NCBI GenBank assembly: GCA_001687465.1
Contig: LVLI01000764.1
Location: forward strand, 1 to 22,596
DNA from: Halocafeteria seosinensis
Lineage: Eukaryota > Sar > Bigyra > Bicosoecida
Reading direction: 5' to 3'
DNA: 22,596 nt
Shown here in pieces: positions 9,101 through 17,885 of the stretch. The notes under the pieces are model-generated. The model saw nothing but the letters and a program-made list of their open reading frames with translations, was not told the origin of the DNA and did not search any database. Position 1 is the stretch's first letter. Each line of letters opens with the position of its first letter. The position numbers and the translations under genes are program-made.

Positions 9101-10965
9101 AAGAAAGCATCAAGGCAAGAAACAGAGAGCTGCAGGAAATCAATAAACAGTTAAAGAGCACCAACCAAAAACATTCCAAAGCGAAGAAAGCGCTCGATCA
9201 GAGCGAGGAAAAGCTCAACAAGAAACAATCAGATATAGACTCTATCAAAGAAGAGGTGTTTTCCGATTTCTGCAAGGAACTAAACATTGAGAGTATAAGC
9301 GAGTACGAGAACACCGTTATGTCTAAGGAATCTCAGTTTAAAAGTAGGACCCGAGGGCTCGAAGATACAATCAAAGTGCTTGAGAATAAACTTGAGTATG
9401 AAGAGAGCCGGAAATTGGATGACAATGTGGCTAAGATCGAAAAGCAAATAGAAGACGCTGAGTCGGGAAAAGACAAACTGGAGCAGAAGGTTCAAACCTG
9501 TAAGGATAATGTTGAATCCGCGAAGATGAAACAACATGAGCTTGAAGAACGCGTCTCTGAATTAAAAGAGGAACTTAAGGATGAAGAAGAAGAAGTCAGT
9601 GCCTTAAAACAGGCGAAGGAAGCTGCTAACAAGAAAGTCTCTGATGTTCAACGAAAGGTCACGACACAGGAAACCTTTCTGGAGAGAAAACGAGCTGATC
9701 GTCACCAAATGCTCACTGATGCCCGCATGGACCAAGTTGAGCTTCCGTTGCTGAACCAGGGCGACGAGGGATCTGAAGATAAAAGTGGTAAAAAAGGGAA
9801 ACAAACAAGACACTCTTCAAACGAAGATGACACGACGATTACTAGCGAAGGTGATACTCGAGGCGACGAAAATGCAACCGCGTCCACTCGATCGGCTCAG
9901 CTACTGAGTGAGAGTAGTCAACGATTCAGCCAATCGGATGGTGCAGCGGTTCGACGCGATTCTGAGAGAGTTGCGGAAATTGACTTCTCAGCCATGGAAG
10001 TTCACATCACTAACCCTGAGAGGATGTCCAAATCTGAAATTGAAAAGAAGACATCGGAGTATGATGACAAGATCAGCAGTACTCAGATGGAAGTAGAACA
10101 AATGCGACCTAATTTGAAGGCTGTTGAGCAATTTGAAGAGATCTCGGAACGGCTTGAACGAGTTGGAGAGGATCTTGAGAAGTCTCGACAAAAGGTGCGA
10201 GAACTTAACAAAGAGTTCAGTCAGATCAAAGAGCGTCGTACGCACATGTTTATGTCAGCGTTTCGCTTTGTTGCCAAGAGGATTGATTCTATTTATAAGG
10301 AACTTACACGATCTAGACGAAATACAATGGGCGGCAAAGCTCGCTTAGACTTGGCGAACGAAGAGGAACCGTTCTCTAGCGAAGGTATCAGGTACCATGC
10401 CATGCCACCAATGAAGAAATTCCGAGATATGGATCAACTTTCCGGTGGAGAGAAAACAGTAGCGGCCCTTGCGCTCATGTTCGCGATACATGAATTCCAA
10501 CCTGCCCCGTTTTTCATCATGGATGAAATTGATGCAGCCCTAGATAATGCGAACGTCGCCCGGGTCAGTAACTATCTGCGTCGAAGAGCGGCTGCATCCG
10601 GCAAGTCCAGACAGATTTCTGACCGGGCTAGTTTATCATCTGGAGATTCGTCGAAAGGAGGAGAAAGACAAGAACGTCGGAAGAATCGGGAGAAGCCTCT
10701 CCAGTTTGTGGTCATATCACTTAAAGACGCCTTTTACAGCAAAGCGCACAGTTTGATTGGCGTATACCGCGACAATGCGCATTGTTGCAGTGGAACTCTT
10801 ACTCTCGATTTATCACCATACGGTAACGAGAACCAGGAGGCTCCCGATACACCAGATACGTACTCACCCAAACAGAATACCCCTGCACGAGATGGGACGC
10901 CTCAAGCCTCCAGTCGAGGCTACCATAGCCGTCGCAATCTAGCTCAAGAACTAACCACTTCCTAG
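6200..10965 (+). CDS. SMC1: Cohesin subunit SMC1 (structural maintenance of chromosomes 1)
   Basis: Five exons: 6200-6551, 6683-7107, 7175-7257, 7338-7671, 7738-10965. Introns are 131, 67, 80 and 66 nt, all GT-AG, and the joins restore the family sequence. The product is 1473 residues against about 1230 for usual SMC1. It is the ATPase that pairs with SMC3 to form the cohesin ring holding sister chromatids. Visible: Walker A GPNGAGKS at 113-120, interrupted by intron 1; first coiled coil; hinge about 625-775; SMC1-typical VELPLL and EIDFS spots in the second coil region; signature LSGGEKT at 1299; Walker B FFIMDEID with D1327/E1328. Extra length comes from a Ser/Thr-rich N-terminal extension of about 80 residues, an acidic insert after Walker A (about 155-225), a Ser/Arg-rich insert at about 1347-1385 inside the C-terminal head, and a Pro/Ser tail. 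The ATG at 6200 is the first in frame. Intron 3 contains the ambiguous base 7281. Confidence 0.95.
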
Positions 10966-11380
10966 TTCAAGACCACAATCTTGCTCGCCCTGTGGCACCT
11001 GAAAAATGACCACACTTGCCAAAAAGAAAAAACTCAGATTATGACCCTCTCGCCCCTCGCTTCCTGTCACCGCAATCCTGTGTCATTTGTCAATTCAAAT
11101 TCGTAGTTGAAGTTGAAGTACACACTGCCAAAGTTCAACTTGTGAGGCACTGACACAACTTTCTTTTTCTTCCTGGACTTCTGAATACGTTTGGGGGCAT
11201 ATTTCCATCATGTAGAGTTTGTTATCGTACTGTTCTGTTTATCTAATTGTTTGAGGACCGTATTTTCGGGACCAATTACGCTGGAGAGAAGCGTTTGAAT
11301 CAATTGTTCTTTTTTTCTTTCAGGGAAAGAAGTAGAATTCCTTATCACATTATTCGCCACACAAGACATATACGAGCAAA
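10966..11380. other. Intergenic region between SMC1 and DnaJ
   Basis: This 415 nt separates two plus-strand genes and must hold the SMC1 3' UTR and the DnaJ promoter and leader. An inverted pair AGTTGAA...TTCAACT near 11105-11140 could form a small hairpin. Nothing else is recognisable. Confidence 0.5.
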
Positions 11381-12829
11381 ATGTTTGGAGGATTCCCGTT
11401 TCCAGGAGCAGGTGGAGCCAGAGGCTTTGGAGGTGAAATGCCAGGCGGTGGACGCCAGAAAGAGGTGAGTGACATGGACGCCCCCATGGTTGAGGTTCTC
11501 AAAAAACGACAAAAAGTAGGAGGGTCCCTGTCGTCCCCTGTGACTTCCCTAAGCGTTGGCCTTTTAGGGTCACGCCTCCCATTTGACTCCATTTGCCTCA
11601 TTATTCTGTTGTATTCTAGGTTTTATGGATCATTTCAGCAGCATGGATACATTCTTTACGTTGTATTTGATCTATGTGAGCACAGGTAAATACAACGCAT
11701 CTATACGAGGTGCTCCACTTAGAGAAGAATGCTAGCCAACAGCAGATCAAAAAGGCTTATCTTAAGTTAGCGCGAAAAGTAAGTGAATAAGCAACATGAG
11801 ATCCCTTCGACGCTATCTGGCTCTTCTTGTGGTAGAATGGTGGCTTCACATGGCGTCTTGATGGACCTGCAGGAACATCCTGACAAGGGTGGTGACCCAG
11901 AAAAGTTCAAAGAAATTCAGCACGCGTACGATATATTGAGTGATGAGAACAAGCGCAGATTGTATGACGAAGGTGGAGAGGAAGCCGTTGAAAGTGGCGG
12001 AACATCGGAAGCGAGCGACATTTTTGATATGTTCTTTGGCGGTGGTGGCCGTCGGCGCGGCCCACGTAAAGCAGATCCCAATGTCTATAAACTTCCAGTG
12101 TCCTTGGAAGACTTGTACAAGGGAAAAACAGTCAAGTACCCTGCCAGTAGGACTATAGTAGAACAGGACAACAGCGGTAATATTATGGATCAGGCTGGTA
12201 ATCGCTATAGAAAGCGCGAAGAACGCAAGATGTTTACGGTGGAGATTGAAAAGGGGATGCGTGATAACCAGAAGATCACTTTCTCTGGAGAAGGCGATGT
12301 TATGCCAGGACGTGAACAAGGCGACATGGTTTTCGTGATACAGACGAAGGAACATTCCAAATTCCAGAGGAAAGGCGCAGACTTGGTCTACAAGAAAGAA
12401 GTTAGCCTTTATGAAGCACTAACTGGTGTATCATTTGTTCTCGAGCACTTGGATGGACATAAAGTGCATGTTGTTAGTCCCGCGGGAAAGGTCCTCCAAC
12501 ACGAAAGCACACTAGAAGTTGAGGACGAAGGCATGCCTATATACGGTAACAGTTTCATGAAGGGTTGTTTGTATGTTTACTTCGAGGTTCAGTTCCCCGA
12601 TACGATCAACCTCTCTGATGAACAGAAGAAAGAACTTGGGAAGATCCTCGGTGGCGTGCCAAAGGCACCCAAGATTTCCGATGATGACGATATAGAGCGC
12701 AAAGAGCTCAAGGAGGTCAACTTGCAAGCACGCAAGGACAGAGAAAGGATGGGACAAGAAGCTTGTGAGTCTGATTCGGACAGCGGTGGCCAGCCGGGAG
12801 TCCAACAAGTACAATGTGCACACCAGTAA
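11381..12829 (+). CDS. DNAJA-like Hsp40 co-chaperone lacking the zinc finger, with CaaX end
   Basis: Exons 11381-11464, 11686-11778 and 11873-12829 (introns 221 and 94 nt, phase 0) give 377 residues. Hsp40 proteins pass unfolded clients to Hsp70 and stimulate its ATPase through the J domain. A Gly/Phe/Pro-rich leader of 28 residues precedes the J domain (about 31-92), with HPD at 61-63, here followed by KGGD as in plant-type DNAJA. A short G/F stretch ([11 protein letters not shown]) follows, then C-terminal domain I ([17 protein letters not shown]). The usual four C-x-x-C-x-G-x-G motifs are missing: about 20 residues ([20 protein letters not shown]) take the place of roughly 60-70. The frame then resumes with [20 protein letters not shown] and the rest of the substrate-binding domains. 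It ends C-A-H-Q, a CaaX farnesylation box typical of cytosolic DNAJA/Ydj1. The missing finger lies inside exon 3, so mis-splicing does not explain it. Confidence 0.9.
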
Positions 12830-13138
12830 GCTCCGTGAATATACATGTTTACCAGACAGTAATAGATTTCCGTTCTATAGTTCGGTAACTATATTCCAGT
12901 AGAAAATATACAACGCTGGGGGTGATAACAATCACTGCACGTGCCTATTAGATTTCTGATGACATGACCCAAGATCGAAGTTCAACTTGAAGACGTTGAC
13001 TGAAGAACGTCATGTTCTGAACATGCCCAGGACTCCACAGAGCATTTGGTTGTCCACTGAGATATTGTTGGGTACCTGTCTTTGTTTCGATTTCATTTTA
13101 TGTTGGGATACTTGTTTCCGCGGCTCAGAGAATAGTCT
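12830..13138. other. Intergenic region between DnaJ and LRR gene
   Basis: This 309 nt holds the DnaJ 3' UTR and the LRR gene promoter. I see no gene, RNA or clear signal in it. Confidence 0.5.
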
Positions 13139-15925
13139 GTGATTCCTTCCTGTATGGAGACGCGTTCTTTTGTTCGTCGTCCTCAGCAAATTTCTGCCGG
13201 AGGACCCGCAACCCGACCAATGCGCGGGCAATGGCTGCCAGCTAGTAGCACTTTGGTCCTTTTCGTGTCCATCGTGTACGCGAGCAGTGCCCTCTCAGTG
13301 AATGCCAATTCCCCGGGATCTCCGGCGAATCCGAATCCACGGAACCACAATCGTTCCCCGAGAACGCTCTCCACTTACTGCTGTCATATTAATGGAAGCA
13401 GGATACTGACGTCTTGCTCCTCATGTGACTTCTCCAGTCTGGAAAAAATGTAGGAACCGGTGCATGCGATGTGCTGCTCTTGTATTGATGCTTCATCGAC
13501 ACTTTGCCGATGCAGAGACTTGGAGTCTCGGCGAATTTTTGGTATCGACGTACATGCGTTTGACGATACTCCCGGAATCGGAAACCTTACCGAGCTGTAA
13601 GTAGCCTTGGTAAATAGAGCCTTACATGGAATCCTACATTTATCCTCGTCGTTGTTTTGTGACAGAAATCTGCACGACAATTTTATTTCTTCTCTTCCTG
13701 GTTGCGTATTTCAGAATCTGCGCAGTCTTCGAGTCCTGTAAGTTCTTCTGGTAGTAGCAATGGAGTAGGGACTAAAATTAGGTTACCGATCGCATTTTTT
13801 TATCCCGCAGAGACCTGGGAGGCAATTCTTTAACCACTCTCGATGCAAACACATTCTGTAACCTCCCGCATCTTCAGGAACTGTAAGAATCACCATTTGG
13901 TTTTTAGTCCGAAAACTGTTTCATCATAGTTTTCCTTCTTTTCGTTACAGAGTCCTTGAATCCAACTCTCTTTCAAGTCTTCACAACGGCACTTTCAGCA
14001 ATCTCCCTAGTCTGGAGAAACTGTAATGTTCACCATCTGCAGTGTATTCAGTGGAGTTGAACTCTGTACAGCGGTGATTTTGACTGTTTTATTACAGAGA
14101 CTTTCGCTGGAATTCTCTTGTCGATCTCCCTGCAACTGTCTTTCGGAATATTTCCAGTCTGCAGGAGCTGTAAGTCTGCAAGCATCTCCAAGTCTCTAGA
14201 GTGCTCAATTCCGAATTATGTTCCCCTGGGTACAGAGAATTAGGCCAAAATTCTATTTTGGAACTACCCGATAACATATTTCAAAACGTTTACAGTCTCA
14301 AGAGGTTGTGAGTAACTCATGGGTGAGGTAGTTAGCTACTCTGACGCCCAAATACGGTGTGCTACAGAGTGTTACAAGACAATGACATATCGAAACTTCC
14401 GGACACCATATTTCACGGACTCAGAAACCTACAACACATGTAAGCACAGTACTGACCGTACGGCAAGCATAGGGAATCCTGTGGTTGTATTCGTTTGCTT
14501 TCCCTTGATGCCAGAAACTTACAAAACAATCATATCTCAGAACTTCCTAGTGAAGTGTTCCGTGGTCTGTCGCAGCTCGCTGACCTGTCAGTATGCGTAT
14601 CAGGAATGAATGCGATGAGTCTGCGCAATTTGGGCATAATTCTGATTGTTCTCCTACAGAGACCTCGCTCCAAGCTTCATCACAAGACTGCCTGACGGCG
14701 TGTTCAGTGGTCTTTCCAGCTTGACCTTCCTGTACGGCTCTGGACGAACTCGCGGAGAAAGCATTAAGTTTCACGAAGTTTCGTTTTATTGCTTTGCAGG
14801 GATTTGGGGCCGAATCGTCTTTCACACCTCTCCCCTAATGTTTTTGAGGATCTTTCCCAACTAGAGATTTTGTACGTGTCGGAACAGAGATTCAGGCACA
14901 ACTCCCACTACCGAGGCTCAAACAAGCAACTACGTCTGAATTGTGTCTAGCCAATGCAGAGACCTGAACGACAACTCCCTCTCGACGCTACCTGGTGACA
15001 TCTTTTGGGGACTTGAGCAACTTAAAAGCTTGTAGGCAACACTCAACACTGCGGCCTTCCACTTTTGGTACCATCTTCATATCACTCCGAATGACTCTTT
15101 GTATCACAGGCAACTTGGTAAGAATGATCTTAACAGTCTTCCGAGTACCATTTTCTGGAATCTTGGCGAACACTTTTGGACTTTGTAAGCGTGTTTGCTC
15201 ATAGCATCTGGCAAAGAATCGTCCTACGATAGACTTTAACCCTTTGCTGCACTATGGTTTTGTCTTTCAGGTATCTCGGTCAGAACCCTGGTGCTTGTAG
15301 TTTAAGTGATAATTGTGGAGGGAAAACGGTGTGTAAACTGCCTCATGATGATGCAAGTGATAGGTTCTGCATGGTACATGTGTCGATTCCGACCACCACC
15401 CCTTCTCCCGTTTTGGTAGCTGCCTCGAAAAGCGCTACCTCTACTACGGATAGCTCCCAGTCTCCTCCAGTAGCAGGTTCGACGAAACCGGAACCACGCG
15501 ACAAACAGGAAGAAGAGTTTCCTGTCACTCATGACGGTTTGAGCGCAGGGGCTACAGCAGGTATCGCCATATCTATAGTACTCTATGCTATTGTAATAGT
15601 GTTCGGAATCTACAGCGAATTTCGACGGCGAAGCACGAGAGGTGGCAGAGGGCAGCATTCAGAAGGTAAAGTCCAAGACTCTTGTCACTCGACTGACCCA
15701 CCAACAGCCAAAGTTAGTACTGAAGTAAAAAATCCATTATCCGCATCAAATACCGAGCAAAATGGAACGCCGCATGAAGTGGGCCCGATATCAGAGGGAA
15801 AAACCCAAGACTACTGTCGCCCGACCAAGCCACCAACAGCCGAAAGTAGTAGTGAAGTCAGAAGTCCATCGTCATCATCAGATACTGGTCAAAATGGACT
15901 GCCGGATGAAGTGGGTCTGGTGTAA
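13139..15925 (+). CDS. LRR receptor-like membrane protein, one exon per repeat
   Basis: Fourteen exons: 13139-13449, 13516-13596, 13666-13737, 13811-13882, 13951-14022, 14098-14169, 14236-14307, 14368-14439, 14515-14586, 14660-14731, 14800-14871, 14960-15031, 15110-15184, 15271-15925. All 13 introns are 60-88 nt, phase 2, GT-AG. The product is 613 residues. If translation starts at the third in-frame Met (13220), it is 586 residues and begins with a normal signal peptide (hydrophobic STLVLFVSIVYASSALS). A Cys-rich cap (CC...C..C) precedes about 12 LRRs of 24 residues, consensus LxLxxNxLxxLPxxxFxxLxxL. After the repeats come a Cys-containing cap (CSLSDNC...C...C), a Ser/Thr/Pro stalk, a transmembrane helix (AGIAISIVLYAIVIVFGIY) and a tail with a 44-residue tandem duplication. 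No kinase or TIR domain is present. Likely a cell-surface recognition protein; ligand unknown. Confidence 0.88.
13666..15031 (+). repeat. Ten consecutive 72-nt LRR exons with phase-2 introns
   Basis: Exons 3-12 are each exactly 72 nt and split the leucine codon (CT or TT, or AT, at the end; A or G at the start). Exon 2 (81 nt) and exon 13 (75 nt) are slightly longer versions. Symmetric exons of this kind can be gained, lost or exchanged without breaking frame. The introns differ in sequence, so the duplications are not recent. Confidence 0.93.
15659..15922 (+). repeat. Two tandem 132-nt units in the cytosolic tail of the LRR protein
   Basis: Unit 1 is 15659-15790 and unit 2 is 15791-15922, which ends directly at the stop codon. 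Each encodes 44 residues of pattern S-E-G-K-x-Q-D-x-C...PPTA...S-x-E-V...Q-N-G-x-P-x-E-V-G. Serine, threonine and proline are enriched. Function unknown; a repeated binding or phosphorylation motif is possible. Confidence 0.9.
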
Positions 15926-16092
15926 CGTAGTCGTCGTTTACCAACTACCCATACCGGGCACAGTTCTACAAGACAAACGGTTTCGGATATCGAACGTCTT
16001 TGCTATCGGATTTCGGTACTTAAGACATACACTGGGTATCCCCAAGCATTTTTGTTGTCTCTCGCCACCATTGTTTCAGTTGAGTTTAAAGT

Positions 16093-16475
16093 ATGGTAGA
16101 CACTGAGAAACTCGAGACTTCGGAAGCAAATCAACGCATCATGAAACGAAATGAACGGACGGAGGAACTATTACTGACAGACATTCACCATTATTTAACT
16201 CACATGGGAAGCTTCGGTAAGAATTCTGATGAACGGAATTGAACTAAACTTGATGGTTCTGACGCACCTCCTTTTGTGGAGATTCGAGCTATTAGCCAAT
16301 AGGGATAGGTGGGACTGTAGCCTTGTCTGTCTTCACGGTGCATGGATGTAGTCGTGGTCCATTTGAATATTCAACCGGTAGGCCGTAAATTATACACTCT
16401 ACTACCTTCAGTTGTTGTTGTTTCGCAGCTGCTTATCACCGCCGCTTCGTCTATACTTTGTATAGTGTGCATTAA
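16093..16475 (+). CDS. Possible small three-exon membrane protein
   Basis: Proposed exons are 16093-16216, 16303-16377 and 16429-16475, with GT-AG introns of 86 and 51 nt, both phase 1, joining to 81 residues ending at TAA. The N-terminal half is hydrophilic and charged; the middle has a moderately hydrophobic stretch (GIGGTVALSVFTV). The 16216 donor is a good GTAAGA; the other splice sites are weaker. I do not recognise the family. It could be a small organelle membrane protein or a chance combination. Confidence 0.3.
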
Positions 16476-16567
16476 TATTGCTCCTATCTCTTTATTCATT
16501 CTTTTTGGGGGATAACTACAACAATTACCATATTGAATTACCCTGCGATAAGTCCCATGTTGTTGGA

Positions 16568-16957
16568 ATGAGAGATGGAAAATATGTGGTGTATGCGTGC
16601 CCAAACTATAAAAACGACCCTCTAGAATATTGCCTCTTCCGTGAAACTTACGTCACTTTTATTCCAGCGATCCAGTCGGACTATAAATTATGACATCCAC
16701 AAGCATTGTTTGCAGTTCGATCGCGGGTTGTGACGAAGCGCGTTATTTTGTTCTGTGTGTTTAGCGTGGTTTGCTTTGTCGTATTGCTCTTCGTGAGCAA
16801 GCGACGACCCAACAGGATTGTGTACAGCATTCAACTCAACATCTCACTGACTAAAATCAATCAACTGCTGAAGAAGAATGGGCTGGTAAACATGGCTGGA
16901 AACAAAATTACAAAAACCTCACAGATATGTATATTACCACAATCAAAAACTTCGTAG
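16568..16957 (+). CDS. Possible exons of a single-pass membrane protein, start unclear
   Basis: A frame open from 16466 contains Cys-bearing sequence (MRDGKYVVYACPNYKND, first ATG at 16568). A GT at 16641 and a TTTGCAG acceptor ending at 16715 would remove 75 nt and keep frame into a strongly hydrophobic helix (VILFCVFSVVCFVVLLFV). A Lys/Arg stop-transfer and about 50 more residues follow, to TAG at 16955-16957. The intron length fits the window. The 5' end is unresolved: no upstream acceptor brings the 16093 exons into this frame. Family not recognised. Confidence 0.25.
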
Positions 16958-17647
16958 ACAAACGGGGTGATGATGGTGAATGCAAGAAACGAAGCAACAA
17001 GAATACGACACACACACACATACGATGATGCAAGCACCCTGGACAATCTAGTAGATACATGTATGCTCTTCGCGTGACAGGTTGACACTGACTCAACTTG
17101 GCAGGTCCTGCTAGTGCTTAACACGTGCTACACGTGTAATAAGTCGATTTGAAAATGTTAATGTGGTTAATAACACAAAGAAAACCGACATATACCAGTG
17201 TCAGTACGGTGGGTTGGGTTCTTGTCACCAACGCAAGCTGGTTGAGTTTGCAATGTACTGCGCTACCTGCATGTGTGCGTCAAGTAAGAACGCCTGCAGA
17301 ATTCATTCTCCTCCACTAGCACGTGCCTTTGGGTTGCACGGTACGGAGCTAGACTGTCTGCCAACGTCACCGAGTCGACCCCACCCCGACAGCGATATCT
17401 TCAAGGACTCACGTCTCTACCGAATTCCTTGGGAAACGGGTGCTAGTTCTGGATGAGCGTCAGGAGTTGTTCTCAGCACGCTGCACACGTACATGGAGGA
17501 TCTTTGATGGAATCCCCATGGTCTTTTGGACCTGAACAAAGAAAGAGTCAGTGAATAGTGGATCAATATCCAGATTCTTAACGGGGAGTTGCCGGCCTGC
17601 TACAGACTGACTTCGAATTGTATCCCCCCAGCTTCGTGACTTGGACA

Positions 17648-17842
17648 ATGAAGGCTCATTTATTCATGTTAATATCGTCACTGCTGGGGGTGCTTGTGGA
17701 AAGAGGAGTACTCGTGAGCGCAAAAACTGCAACATTGAGGTGGGAGAGCTCCCCGGTCTCTGCTTCTCGGAGAACACTACGTGATGCCTCTCAATGCTGT
17801 ACCGTGGAAGAGATTAATGAATCTTCGTTACAGCTCAATTGA
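17648..17842 (+). pseudogene. Signal-peptide exon, probably the 5' stub of an interrupted surface-protein gene
   Basis: ATG 17648 starts a clear signal-peptide-like segment (MKAHLFMLISSLLGVLVERG), followed by a hydrophilic stretch with a vicinal Cys pair, stopping at TGA 17840-17842 after 64 codons. An earlier in-frame ATG at 17618 would bury the signal. The layout resembles exon 1 of the LRR gene: signal, spacer, R-x-x-R/P-R-T-L, then a CC pair 4-5 residues on. There is no donor before the stop. The retroelement on the opposite strand begins within about 45 nt, so I infer a related gene cut near its first exon. The similarity is short and could be coincidence. Confidence 0.35.
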
Positions 17843-17867
17843 CTTGCGGAAATCGAACGAGACTCCC

Positions 17868-17881
17868 GGTGGGTGGGTGGG
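17868..17881 (-). repeat. GGTGGGTGGGTGGG simple repeat, candidate 3' tail of the retroelement
   Basis: On the minus strand it reads (CCCA)n starting 5 nt after the terminal stop codon of the element. It may be the element's 3' tail or part of its 3' UTR. Confidence 0.4.
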
Positions 17882-17885
17882 TTTG

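Larger units (their letters stand above)
15926..17647. other. Region with only low-confidence exons
   Basis: 1.7 kb after the LRR gene. It contains the two candidate exon groups listed at 16093-16475 and 16568-16957, a short CA run at about 17007-17019, and two CACGTG boxes about 10 nt apart near 17120-17140. The 97-codon frame at 17163-17456 has several Cys but no recognised motif or splice evidence, so I do not call it a gene. Confidence 0.4.

Noticed and set aside
13516-15184. CRISPR-like regular alternation of about 72-nt and 70-nt segments
   Set aside because: The regular segments are exons encoding LRRs with GT-AG borders between them; the spacing reflects small introns.
15254-15925. 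The last LRR exon as an independent gene
   Set aside because: Its start lies in the intron before the CTTTCAG acceptor at 15270, and it lacks a signal peptide. It joins exon 13 in phase.
17163-17456. 97-codon Cys-rich plus-strand frame
   Set aside because: No signal peptide, no recognised motif and no splice evidence; it lies in a region with other chance frames.
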